A stretch of DNA of 64,000 bases from Azorinus chamasolen (taxonomy: Eukaryota; Mollusca; Bivalvia; Cardiida; Solecurtidae), in assembly GCA_963576725.1 (NCBI GenBank), contig OY755242.1:9081132-9145131 (forward strand), written 5' to 3'. The notes below the pieces were generated by a model. That model was not told the DNA's origin. It did no database searches and saw only the letters and a list, made by a program, of their open reading frames with translations. Below are positions 23,677 to 34,300 of the stretch, one piece after another. A program made the position numbers and the translations under genes. Each line of letters starts with the position of its first letter. Position 1 is the first letter of the stretch.

Positions 23677-23888
23677 AAAGTAGCCCAGTGTTTGCTCTGG
23701 AAGTCTACTCTAAACCTACTGGCTAACGAGAGAGTAATAGAATAACTCACAGTTTGTAAGGACAAGCCTCTCCTGTCCAGTCCGGTTGGCTGTCAGTAGG
23801 CAACTGCCTAGAGTCCGGTACCACGCTCGCGCGCTTCGAATCAGCTGACTCGGATGTCAACAACACATCGCACATGCGCGTCACAACA
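23677..23888 (-). repeat. 5' LTR of the LTR retrotransposon
   Basis: 212 bp, identical to 19502-19713. GTAGT duplication at 23889-23893. The palindromic CGCGCGCTTCG-like segment and CATGTGCGATG lie in this LTR. Confidence 0.92.
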
Positions 23889-25299
23889 GTAGTATAGAGT
23901 GTAGAGAAATCATAAGAGCTCAGTAAAGAAATGTTATACTGTTCATTTTCAAGTTTTGTTAAAACATCATTTGAATTTTTTATGGACCAAAAAACATTAA
24001 TACCAGAATTTTCATATATTTTATCACAGTAGCGTTTAACATGTTCTTTGATCGTAGTAAGACAGGACGTCAAAAGTATAGATAATTTAGTAGTGGTACA
24101 ACAGCTAGAGTTGGCAATAAAACGCGACTTATAAGGGTTTTTATGTAGTTTCGGAATCCAGTACAAAGTAGAAAGTTTATGTTGTTTTATGTTAGGACCA
24201 GACTTAAAATCATTGCACATTTTTACATGTTCCGAGACTATATCTTTTTCAGGTGTTTGAACTGTTATATAAGTTTTTGAATCAGTTAGTTCCTTCTTTA
24301 AAACATCAACATAATACAATCTTCAAATAATGATTACATTGTTTGATGCCTTGTCAGCAGGAACAAGAACATAATCTGAATGAAAATTAGAAATGTTTTT
24401 CTTCAAGTTTTTCTTCAATGTAACTCTAGGTCGAGGTGGTAAAAGATGGTTATTTGATTTGTAAAAAGTTATTCGTGTATCAATAATATCGAAAATACAT
24501 TTCTTCCAATCCGAAAGGGCATTAACATCAGCATGTTCTCGTTGACACCATTTGATGCAGAATTCTTGAATAGCTTCCGCAATATGAGTTCGACAAGCGT
24601 CAAAATCAATAAGGGAAGGCAATCTATATTTAGGTCCTTTAGTTAGGAGGGTCCTGAGACGTTTATCCTTAATGATATCAAAATTACCAGTAATGACATG
24701 ACCAACTGGTTTATAGCAAAAGCTAGAAATGCTACAATCTCAAGAAATAGGGGTATTAACATCAATATTTAAGTCAGATACAATTTTATTGTAGTTCAAA
24801 ATAACATTTCTAATAGGTTTATTATATTTATAACAGATGATTGGTGATTCAGAGTTGATGAAATATTTGGGAATAGCCTCGATTACATTCTTATCACGAA
24901 ATATACTTTGAATATCAATAAAATCGATACCTTTATTTAGGAACTGAAGTTTCAGAAAATGTCTTTTATGTTCAGATTCTTTATCAATACGTGGACGAAG
25001 AACATGCTGTGTGTAACTTTGTATAAGTGAGGCAGTATTAATTAACGGATCTGTACGCATATAGATTTTATCAGCCTCTTCGTCTATTGACTTAAGACAG
25101 GAAAAGGGTAAAGACGATAAACAAGATAACATAGAATGTTTACCAGTTTGTTTTAGAATAGTATGTAAATCATGAATAGACATATTACGACGTAATTTAC
25201 GCTTAATATTACCATTTCTACGTCTGCCATGTGATCTACTTTTACGTTTTCGAATAGAAAATATAGAGAAAATATCGATACTTGGATCTTTAGAAAAGT
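23889..25299 (-). pseudogene. Penelope-like RT, N-terminal half, two in-frame TGA
   Basis: One frame runs from KDPSIDIFSIFSIRKRK near 25290, through a basic stretch (RKRKSRSHGRRRNGNIKRK), MSIHDLHTIL at 25183, CYKPVGHVITGN and YVLVPADKASNNVIII, to LYWIPKLHKNPYKSRFIANS and DFSTLYTT at the LTR-element junction. TGA codons interrupt it at 24740-24742 and 24323-24325 without shifting frame. PADK, PKLHK and the D-F-S-T-L-Y box are shared RT finger/palm motifs of Penelope-like enzymes. The frame resumes at 19501 after the LTR element when the GTAGT copy is counted once. Confidence 0.75.
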
Positions 25300-25763
25300 T
25301 TTATTAATGCATTATTTATCTATACCATGCACAATGTTCACGGGATTATTATTTCTTTACTTTTATCAACTTGATACCATGTACATGGACTGTGCAGGCT
25401 AATTATTTTTGCATATAAGGCACGGATTTTAGAATATTTTGGAATATGCTTACATTTGGCCTTCATAAAACAGTATTAAGATTTATAATTTACTTATATG
25501 AATAGTTTATTCGTCCAATTAAATGCATGTCAATGTACTATTAGGATCTTATCGGAATTTATGGGCGTATTGTGTAATTCTCACGATGCGTGTGATTTTT
25601 ACCCTTTCACCGGTTAGAAAAAATACGTGGAAATAGACACTCCGTTAATAAAAACGACGCTTTGCATTGGATAGAAGGCGGAAACGATAACCAATCAAAT
25701 GCGGCGTTACACTACACGGTGTCGGTATAAAAATCTCACGTTCGAGCCGGTGCGCGTGACATC
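25300..25763. other. Non-coding; right end of the TIR element and hAT interior
   Basis: AT-rich to 25619, then the right inverted end (25620-25644) and 9-bp TSD. 25654-25763 is hAT-transposon leader with CCAATCA (25693) and GGTATAAAAAT (25729). No coding is seen. Confidence 0.5.
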
Positions 25764-25939
25764 GGTGACCAGACGTTTCGCCCACTAACCAGTTCGCGCC
25801 CTGGACGTTTCGCTCCCAGGACGTTTTGTACCTGGTCGTTTCGCTCCCCTGGTCGTTTCGCACCCTGGTCGTTTCGCCCACTATATAATGGTTATATACA
25901 AGTTAAATAGAAGCTATTGGTGCAGTTAATGTTTTGAAT

Positions 25940-27045
25940 CAAACAGGACATACCCTGATCAGTCAGTTCCTATATGAACCGTCTCATCTGGGTCTACTAT
26001 GTTAGTATAATAAATAATGACGTCACCCTTAATAAGAGTCATTTCCAGAAAATTTCAAGTATATTTCACAATCTCAAAAGCAAACAGAGTAGACCCTGAT
26101 CAGTCGGTTCCTACATGAGCCGTCTCACCTGGGTCAACTATGTTAGTGTAATAAATTAATAATGACGTTACCATTAATAAGAGTCAGATTCAGATTCTTT
26201 CTAGTATATTTCACAAACTCAGAAGCAAACGGAGCGGACTCTGAATAGTTGACTGATCTGGTTCTACTGTGTTATTGAAATAAATGACGTCACCATTAAT
26301 AAGTTTTCATTCATCACGTAAATTGTTGGTAATTTAAAAACTCGGAAGTAAACAGAGCAGACCCTGATCAGTCGGCTCCTACAGGAGCGGTATGATCTGG
26401 ATCTAATATGTTATACCTAAGAATTAACAATGTCACCATTAATTAGATTTCATTCATCACATAAAGTGTTGTCATAGCAGAAAATGTCAAGTCGAAAGCA
26501 TACAGAGCAGACCCTGATCGGTAGGATAGGATTTTCGCACCTGTTATAGTACATAACGAATTAAGTACCGGTAGGTGTTTAATCCAATCAGCGATTATAG
26601 CATGATTGGATTTTCACACCTTTTTATCAATAGTCTCGGTCATCTATCCGCAAGCTTCAAACGCGTGTTGCTCCTGTAGAAGCCAATTGATCAGGGCAAA
26701 GACCTATGATAATGTATGATCATATAGGTCTTTGATCAGGGTCTGACCGGTTTGCTCGGCTTTGTACAAATTAAATAAATTATATATATTATATGTATAA
26801 ACCTTTCTGAAAGTTTTTTGGCATTATATACATAAACCAACCTACAAACCTGTAATTTTAGCATCATATACATAATAGAGGTCCACATTGAATAATAAAA
26901 GGATACGCTACAGTTAATATAACTTTTAACGTGTTAGCAAGGGTCGAAACCTATAAGTTGCATACATGATTGACCCTGATAAGACGGCTCTTGTTTGAGC
27001 CGACTGATCGATCAGTGTCTGCTCTGTTCGCTTAAAGTTTGCTCA
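25940..27045. repeat. Copies of the palindromic GATCAG repeat inside the foldback element
   Basis: Near 25945, 26088, 26228, 26348, 26502, 26690 and 26980: ACAGAGCAGACCCTGATCAG ... GAGCCG ... TCTGGGTCTACTATGTTA. The first four recur every ~120-140 bases with TAATAAATGACGTCACCATTAAT between them, forming a degenerate tandem array. Confidence 0.65.
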
Positions 27046-27360
27046 TGTATACACCCTCAGACAGTAGCTTCTTTACTGCTGGGGTTTACACAGCTAGCAA
27101 AAGGTGCAATACATAAACTAACACTTAACAGTAATGGGTTAAATAATTAAAGGTAATATATTAGTGGGAGGGGGTACACTCAAAAGCCCCTCGTTACAAA
27201 AGCTCCTCTTACAAAAAACCCTCGTGACAAAATGTAAAGATTGACACGAATTTATATATATTTAATATATGTGTCACACTACTTAAAGTACAGAGACTTA
27301 CTTAACGTATCTGATGGTTGAAACTTACAGTGACCTCAAAAGATCTAAAATTTCAGAAAA

Positions 27361-27738
27361 TCAAAGACCGCTTTGTGTCCCCCCCAATACTGAAACATCA
27401 TTGAAGGTGCACCAGCCTATTCGATTATGATAGAAACTTGAATGATAAACTATAGTCATTTTTACCGTACAGGTATCTGCATCCAGTGCATTTAGCGTAG
27501 AATGAATGTTATGTAATATTACTCGCCGCTCCGTTTTAGCGGGGAATAACATACGCATTACTTCCTTTAATTCAATCAATAATAAATCAACACACGTGTG
27601 ATATTCAGGTGATAAGTCGATCTGACGCGTGTCTTTAAATCCATATGACACATGACTGCTTTTACTTTTATGAATTATGGTTACACGAGTAATCAGTGTA
27701 TGCATGCTCTGTTTGCATATGAAATTCCACATATCCAT
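27361..27738 (-). CDS. 125-residue ORF of unknown function in the foldback element
   Basis: It starts MDMWNFICKQSMHTL and ends VLGGTQSGL. A possible acceptor (TTGTAG|GGAACTGG) lies just upstream of the ATG on the minus strand, so it may be a captured terminal exon. No family is recognised, no signal peptide or repeat. Its length is unusual for this AT-rich DNA but not decisive. Confidence 0.25.
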   Translation of the reverse strand: MDMWNFICKQSMHTLITRVTIIHKSKSSHVSYGFKDTRQIDLSPEYHTCVDLLLIELKEVMRMLFPAKTERRVILHNIHSTLNALDADTCTVKMTIVYHSSFYHNRIGWCTFNDVSVLGGTQSGL

Positions 27739-28216
27739 ATTTCCAGTTCCCTACAATTATAACGAGAGAGAATGAGAGGGTCAGATAGACAGACATACAG
27801 AGAAAGACACTTACCGGTATATACCATGTTGATAATTATAGGTAATGTTGTGCCAGTTAGATGTTGTTTGTCGAATATGCAAGGTTCATATTATACTCAT
27901 ATTTATTCTTTTTACACTGTTACCTGTATATATGTTACTGATCTCCAAATTTGGAGGAAATGAATAAACTACTATAATTGATTACAATTAAACAGTCATG
28001 TTCAACCATTTAAAAAAAATATTTTTTTTTATATTAATCTTATGGTTTCCAATTAATGTATTTATCCAATCCCGCAAAAAGCTACTCTGTCATACTGTCC
28101 CTGTTCAGAATTGAATATAATTTACATATTACTAGTATAGTTCTAGAATTTGGAAAGTATAGGACTTTTCTGAATTTAACATTTTCGGAAATCTGATTTC
28201 ATATATACCAGTTTTG
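27739..28216. other. Non-coding interior of the foldback element
   Basis: AT-rich, with short A and T runs near 28010. Nothing coding is supported. Confidence 0.4.
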
Positions 28217-28339
28217 TAGTGGGGGGCGAAACGACCAGGGTATGGGGGCGAAACGACCAGGACCCCAATTGGGAGCGAAACGACCAGGTGCGAATCGACC
28301 AGGTGCGAAACATCCAGGTGGGCGAAACGACTGGTAACC

Positions 28340-28585
28340 GTGACATCATCTGTCAACACAGCGAAAACGAAACCAGTCGGACCCAAACCAGGTTTTACAA
28401 TTGTTGATTGAGTGAATTGTTCGCAATTTAAGCATTAAATAGTAAATCCCGAACCAATTAAAATATTAGCTGGACTCCTTGGTATGATTATTTTGCGTCC
28501 CGTGAACGCACATGAAATGAAACTTTGCATCCACAGTGAAAAGTTTGCGTCCAGGACGCAGGATGCAGAGGTAAAAAAATCACTG
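28340..28585. repeat. GCGTCC-type subterminal end of the hAT transposon
   Basis: Contains TTTTGCGTCCCGTGAACGCA and GCGTCCAGGACGCAGGATGC before GTAAAAAAATCACTG. The same kind of end (TCTGCGTCCTGCGTCAGAGA) starts the small relative at 49739. Confidence 0.7.
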
Positions 28586-29961
28586 CGACATAAGTAAATT
28601 TCGGAACAATTTCTAGAATTTCACCACCATAGTTGCAACATTCGTTTCTAGATAATCTGCCACCTTTTTTGAAAGCCATGACCTTAGTTTTCTGAATATT
28701 CACCTTTAAACAACTGCTCTGACAAAAGTCATACAGAACATTTAGCTGGTTTTGTAAGCCTCTGACGGTATCAGCCATTAATGCAACATCATCAGCAAAC
28801 ATTAAAATTAAAATTTCCAGGCCATTTGGCTGGATTCCTCTGAGGTTTGGATCATGTTTCATTTTTAATGCTAGCTCATTTATAAAGAGAGAAAAAAGTT
28901 TCGGCGAAGCTATACACCCTTGCTTCAAACCAATTGGACATTCGAAATAATCAGATATATGTCCGTTGCATCTAACACAGGCCTTAACTTTTTTGTACAT
29001 TGCTTCAAAAGATTCAAATAGATGGCCTTTTATATCAGCATTAATTAAAACGTCCCATAATTTGCTCCTTACTACTGAGTCAAATGTTGTTTTAAAATCA
29101 ATGAAAGCAACATACATTTTGCCCCTTTTTTTAGCAAGGACTTTGGAGATAAGTGACTGCAAGACAAAGGCGTTGTCAACGGTTGCGTAGCCATTTCGAA
29201 ACCCTGATTGTGATTCATCAATTTTATCAAATATATTTACAAAGAATGTAAGTCTTCTATTAATGATACTTGTATATATCTTACCAAAAATATCAAGTAG
29301 CGATATCCCCCTGTAGTTTGAAGGGTTATTTTGATCTCCCTTTTTAAATATAGGCACTATAATTGCACTACTCCAAGCCATAGGAAATTCCCCCATCTCA
29401 AACAATCTATTAAACAATTTGACCAGTATAGGCATAATGATGTCAACTGAATATTTGAAAAATTCTGGTGGAATACGTACCATCTTCACCTGGTGATTTC
29501 GAGTTCTTTAATGATTGAATACTGTTTGCAATTTCTTCGTCTGTTATTTCTGCATTAAAGATACTGTTTTCAATTTCATTTAAATCATCTTCTTGGGTTA
29601 AGAGATTCACATCAGCATTATCAGCACCTTGAAACAACTGTTCAAAATGATTTTTCCAATCATCAATTGGAATGTTATTCTATACAGTTGGCCTACTTGT
29701 AAAACACTTTAGTTTCTTCCAGAATGACTTAGGATTGTCTACATTTCTTATTAAGTCATCTAACTGTTTATCAGCAATTGAAGATTTTTTCAATTTGCAC
29801 AATTGTTTGAACTTCTGTTTTGAATTCAAATACAGATTCAGATTAGATGGCACTCTTTCCTTCCTGTATCTACGCAAGGCTTTCATTTTTTCTCTTTTAA
29901 GGTTCACACAATCTGCATCAAACCATGCACGCTGGTGTACATTTTTCTTATTAACTGTTTT
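28586..29961 (-). pseudogene. LINE A linker and RT segment, decayed
   Basis: From the LINE B junction at 29961 the frame reads TVNKKNVHQRAWFDADC, then LKREKMKALRRYRK. It meets a TAG at 29680-29682, continues through EITDEEIANSIQSLKNSKSPGEDG, shifts one base near 29480 and enters RT: WSSAIIVPIFKKGD, NYRGISLLDIFGKIY, AFIDFKTTFDSV, CPIGLKQGCIASPKLF, LILMFADDVALMAD, KVMAFKKGG, and EIVPKFTYV at the hAT junction. The FADD catalytic box is intact. The missing C-terminus is at 11371-12360. Confidence 0.88.
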
Positions 29962-30116
29962 CCTCTCACAACAACTCAGTGCTCATATCTATTAGCACGT
30001 GACTCGATAACATGTAACGTATTTATGGGCTCCGATAAAAACTTGATTAAAAATAGTGTGACAAACTGATTTTCATATTTTAAAAGTGGTAACGTATATA
30101 GCAGTGAACTGTGTAA

Positions 30117-31340
30117 ATGTCATCAGGAGGAAGTTCGAAGAGAAAGGTCACAAAACCGAGAAAAAGACAGAAGAAGAGATCGACTTCTTCTCCTATAGAG
30201 CAGGACGAGCCAGTACACAACGAAACCGGTTTTTGTGCACGGGGCAACACATCGGTAAACACGACACCGGAATGTAAACAAAGCGAGACTCTAACTCAGG
30301 ATAGACAATTCCATCAAGGTAACCCAAAATTAAATGAATCAGACTATTATATACAACTACTGGCTACAAACATGTACGCTAATCAATTCCAGAATACTCA
30401 AATGCAGTATAAACATTCAAATCTAGGTACATCACCAGGCTTTGCCACGCCCACTTCAACCCCCACCCGACCGGTGTACGATGCATATCAACAAAGCATT
30501 CCAGGACCTCAGCTCCCCGGTCCCCCTACATGGGCCAATGAACTTATGAATTATGTAAGGCAAATAAAAGCTTCGCTCACAAAGATCGACAATATAGAAA
30601 AAACTGTGAACTCTATTAACATGAAAATAACAGACCTTGAAGTAAAAGTAAAAGGAATCGACTCGAGAGTGCAAGAAACCGAAACGGCTTGTTCTTTCAT
30701 GAGTAACCAAATAGACACACACCAGAATGAGTTAACAATGGCTAAAGAAGATATCAAAAAGGTGAAAGATGTATGTAAGTCGTTCGAGGAAAGATCCAAA
30801 GTACTGGAAGGACAGAAAAATACACTCGAATCCAAATTAACAGACTTAGAATATAGATCGATGCGAGAAAACTTAATGTTTTATGGAATCCCAGAGAGCA
30901 ATGATGAAAACTGTGAACAGGTCATTAAAAACTTTTGTTCAGAGAAATTATTGCTCGAAAACGCTGAAACATATACCATAGACAGAGCACATAGAGTAGG
31001 ATCCAACACACAGAGAAAGCCCCGACCAGTTGTGGTGAAATTTCACTACTTTAAGGAACGTAAAAAGGTCCGAACAAAATCGTTTGATAAGGAGATTAGC
31101 GCAGCACTCAAGCGTGACGACTTCGGTGTAGGGGTTCAATGGCCGAAAAAAAATCGAGATTCCCGCCGAGAGCTAAGACCAATATACTTACAAGAGCAGA
31201 GAAAAGGCAAGGAAGTGAGGTTTGTGAAAGATAGACTCTATGTCAATGACCAGCTGGTAGACCCGGATGTCTGGCCAATGGATGCAGAGGGTTCCCAGGG
31301 CACCAGAAGGAAGCAGCAGGGTAACAGAATAGAACATTAG
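30117..31340 (+). CDS. LINE B ORF1 protein (coiled coil, L1-ORF1p-like RRM)
   Basis: 407 residues. The N-terminus is Ser/Lys-rich (SSGGSSKRKVTKPRKRQKKR), then Gln/Pro-rich. About residues 135-250 are a heptad-rich coiled coil (IDNIEKTVNSINMKI to LESKLTDLE), followed by RSMRENLMFYGIPES ... TIDRAHRVG ... PRPVVVKF, the RNA-recognition-like and C-terminal domains of L1-type ORF1 proteins. These trimerise and bind LINE RNA. It ends in TAG at 31338-31340, and ORF2 follows in the same frame with no spacer. A stray frame at 30086 overlaps but is not coding. Confidence 0.85.
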   Translation: MSSGGSSKRKVTKPRKRQKKRSTSSPIEQDEPVHNETGFCARGNTSVNTTPECKQSETLTQDRQFHQGNPKLNESDYYIQLLATNMYANQFQNTQMQYKHSNLGTSPGFATPTSTPTRPVYDAYQQSIPGPQLPGPPTWANELMNYVRQIKASLTKIDNIEKTVNSINMKITDLEVKVKGIDSRVQETETACSFMSNQIDTHQNELTMAKEDIKKVKDVCKSFEERSKVLEGQKNTLESKLTDLEYRSMRENLMFYGIPESNDENCEQVIKNFCSEKLLLENAETYTIDRAHRVGSNTQRKPRPVVVKFHYFKERKKVRTKSFDKEISAALKRDDFGVGVQWPKKNRDSRRELRPIYLQEQRKGKEVRFVKDRLYVNDQLVDPDVWPMDAEGSQGTRRKQQGNRIEH

Positions 31341-34300
31341 AGGTGTCACGAGAAGTTACGGGTTAAGTCATGGAATGTAAACGGACTGCTCAGAAAGTTA
31401 TCGGACAGTGAATTTATTCAATATTGTAACGATTCTGATATTTTACTCTTTTCAGAAACGTGGATCAGTAGCGCTGACAATGTAAACCTGAAACTTAATG
31501 ACTTTGACTGCATGCATATAAATGGCAATAAATCACAAGGTACTAACAAAGGCCGGTACAGTGGAGGACTGTCCGTCTGTTACAAACATTTCTTAAAACC
31601 TTATTTAACAATCGTTGAAAAAATTCAAAGTGGAATAATTTGTTTAAAATTATCAGAATCGTTATTCCCTTTTAAAGAAGATGTGTATCTGATATTGACT
31701 TACATGCCACCCAGCAGCTCTAAAGTGTTAAGAGATAACGATAATGATCTTTTTGAGCAAATAGAGTTATTGATAGAAAAATACCGTTCTGTAGGAAAAA
31801 TATATATAACAGGTGATTTTAACAGTAGAACATCCACTGAACCTGACTTTATAGAATATGATGAGTTTTTAGATGATGACACAGATATATTTGACTTCGA
31901 ATGCTTACCTTTACGAGTTAATCAAGATAGAGTACTCGACTCACACGGACGTAAACTTTTGTCTTTATGTAAAGAGAGTGGCTATATTTTAGCTAATGGT
32001 AGATTGCATAGAGATCAACATTGTGGTCAATATACGTATTGTTCACATAGGGGTTTAAGTGTAGTAGACTATCTGATACTGCATAAGACTGATTGCGATA
32101 CGATTTGCGACTTCGGAATAGCGGAATTTACCGAGTTTTCCGACCACGCTGCGCTCGTTTTTTGTTTTGACATCAGTTTAAGTAAATTGTCAAAAGACCA
32201 TGATGTCAACTATGAGACAAAAATAGTTTATGATGAAAACAAAACATCGGAATTTATAAGTATATTACAAACGAAAACAGAGGAATTTAATGATTTAACG
32301 TTGAATATTGATCTGCTTGACATTGATACGCAATTAAATAGACTTACTGGCCTAATTACAGAACAAGCAAGCGTTGTATTTTCAAAAAAGATAAAGAAAC
32401 AAAATGATAATACGAGCAATAAAACCAACAACTGGTTTGATCCAGATTGTTACCTAGCTAAACAAGAATTTAAGAAATCAAGAAATATATTCTCAAGGAA
32501 TAAAACAGAAGAAAACAGATCGATATTTGTAAAATCTAGAACCAAGTACATTCGCACTAAAACAAAAGCAAAACGAAAGCACAAAATCAACCAAGGGGTG
32601 AAATTAAGCAATTTAGCAAAACGACAACCGTGTAAATTTTGGACGTCAGTAAAGAAATATTGCAAGATAAAAATGAACAGTAATTCAAATAACCTATGCG
32701 CAGATGACTTTTACCAGCATTTTAAAACTTTGTACGATTTCGACGAAAGAAATAATGAGCCGACTATCGATAACGAACAAAACCAAAATATAAATCAGGA
32801 ATTCAATCTTGAACTAGATCATAATTTTAATGAAAATGAATTAAAAAATGCTGTTTTCCATCAGAAAAATCACAAAGCAACAGGTCCAGATGAAATATGT
32901 GCTGAACTTATCAAAAGCTCGTATGAAATAATTTCTCCTTTCTTACTAAAATTTTATAATAGGATATTTGAAAAAGCGGAGTACCCAGAAAACTGGAGTA
33001 AATGTATTATATCACCGATATTCAAAGGCGGTGAGAAAACAGATCCAACTATCGAGGCATAACGTTAAATAATGTATTAGCAAAAATTTATTCACAGTTA
33101 CTACTGAACAGACTCAATCAATGGATAGAGAAATATGATATACTTACAAAATGCCAGTTTGGTTTTCAGAAACATAAAAGCATGGTTGATTGTATATTCA
33201 TATTCCACGCTATTATATCAAAACTCTTGTCATCGGGTAAAAAAATATATGCAGTCTTCCTAGATTACGAAAAGTGTTTTGACAGAATAAACAGATCCTT
33301 AATGTTTCAAAAACTGCTCCAACAAAGTGTTAGCTGCAAATTTGTAAACGCAATAAAATCTATGTATTATTCAGTTAAAGCATACATAAAATACCACGGA
33401 CAAATGTCTAAGGAATGCATCAATCCAACGAACGGTGTTAAGCAAGGGGACCCGAGCTCACCGATATTATACATGATGTTCGTAAATGATCTTATTGAGA
33501 ATATTAATTCAGATCTGGATGGTATCTTTTCAGTAAACGAATTGCAACTCTTTATGTTGATGTATGCAGACGACCAAGTCATATTCAGTACGAATCCAAC
33601 ATCTCTACAGTCCATGCTAGATGATATTCAAACATATTGCATGACGTGGGGTCTAAAAATTAATATAAACAAGTCCAAAGCAATGGTTTTTGAAAAGGGA
33701 GGTCGTCAGACACAAGCAAAGTTTTATATAGACGGTCAACAATTAGAGCTCGTGTCATCATTCAAATATCTAGGAATCACTCTTTACAGGAATGCGAACT
33801 GGTTTAGGACACAGAAATACATTGCCGAACACGCATCTGCCTCGCTTTATAAATTATTTGCCATATGTAACAATGTAGAATTACCCCCATCGGAAATATG
33901 TAAATTGTTCGATGCCCTTGTTGCATCAGTCTTAAACTACAGTTCGGAAGTATGGGGTATGCACGAGGGTAAAGACATTGAAGCAATACATACCAAATTC
34001 TGCAGAAAAGTTCTAGGGGTAAGAAACTCTACTAACCTAACATCTTTATACGGTGAATTAGGTCGGGTCCCAATGGCCATTACCCGGAAACTAAACATGA
34101 TAAGATACTGGATCAAAATTATTAAACTTAAAGGAAATAGTATTCTGAAAAGTGTGTATATATAATGCTGAGAAATGATGCTGACCTTAATAACTCGTAT
34201 AACAAACTGAATTGGGCTTATCATATTAAAAATATTTTAGAAATACACGGTCTTTCATATATTTGGACAGAACAAGACATCCTCTTTATAAACTATGATT

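Larger units (their letters stand above)
19502..23888 (-). mobile_element. LTR retrotransposon with identical LTRs, TSD GTAGT
   Basis: LTRs 19502-19713 and 23677-23888 (212 bp) are identical in my base-by-base comparison, and the target duplication GTAGT flanks both ends (19497-19501, 23889-23893). The minus-strand LTR starts TGTTGTGACG. A primer-binding-site-like TGGCGACGAGGATT follows the 5' LTR (23674-23661), and a polypurine tract AAAGATGGGGGGAA precedes the 3' LTR (19727-19714). Internal coding is a gag-like ORF plus fragments of Ty3/Gypsy-type RT and RNase H. No integrase or RT catalytic core was found. It is a recent but probably non-autonomous insertion. Confidence 0.92.
15867..25644. 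mobile_element. Nested TIR element with Ulp1/PHD fragment; 9-bp TSD
   Basis: Inverted ends share TCTATTTCCACGTATTTT (left 15874-15891, right reverse complement at 25620-25637), with less perfect outer bases (CCGAG versus CGGAGTG). Flanking direct repeat TTAATAAAA occurs at 15858-15866 and 25645-25653. A 9-bp duplication is typical of Mutator-like elements, and Ulp1-type proteases occur in Mutator-like and KDZ elements, consistent with the fragment at 16990-17357. The interior also holds a 240-bp tandem repeat, a Penelope-like element and the LTR element. Superfamily remains open. Confidence 0.55.
25764..28339. mobile_element. Foldback element with inverted CTGGTCGTTTCGC arrays, 8-bp TSD GTGACATC
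   Basis: The left array (25764-25885) holds about six CTGGTCGTTTCGCCC-like units. The right array (28217-28339) holds the reverse complement (GGGCGAAACGACCAG). The exact 8-bp repeat GTGACATC lies immediately outside both ends (25756-25763, 28340-28347). The 2.3-kb interior has 5-6 copies of the palindromic GAGCAGACCCTGATCAGTCGG unit (25945-27030) and one 125-residue ORF. An 8-bp duplication suggests movement by a hAT-type transposase. No transposase is encoded. Confidence 0.88.
12361..28585 (-). mobile_element. hAT-type DNA transposon inside LINE A, itself multiply interrupted
   Basis: The ends are inverted: CAGTGATTTTTTTTAC at 12361 and GTAAAAAAATCACTG ending at 28585. CAGTG is the usual hAT start. 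Flanks CAACATA (12354-12360) and CGACATA (28586-28592) are a 7-base direct repeat with one mismatch; hAT normally makes 8. The right end carries GCGTCC/GGACGC motifs and the left end ATGAGTCCC repeats; the 1.2-kb element at 49739 has the same two different subterminal regions. Removing the elements at 15867-25644 and 25764-28339 leaves about 3.9 kb, a normal hAT size, with one transposase-like gene reading from the 28585 end toward 12361. Confidence 0.75.

Noticed and set aside
30456..31139. Minus ORFs over LINE B ORF1
   Set aside because: Antisense shadows of the coiled-coil ORF1.
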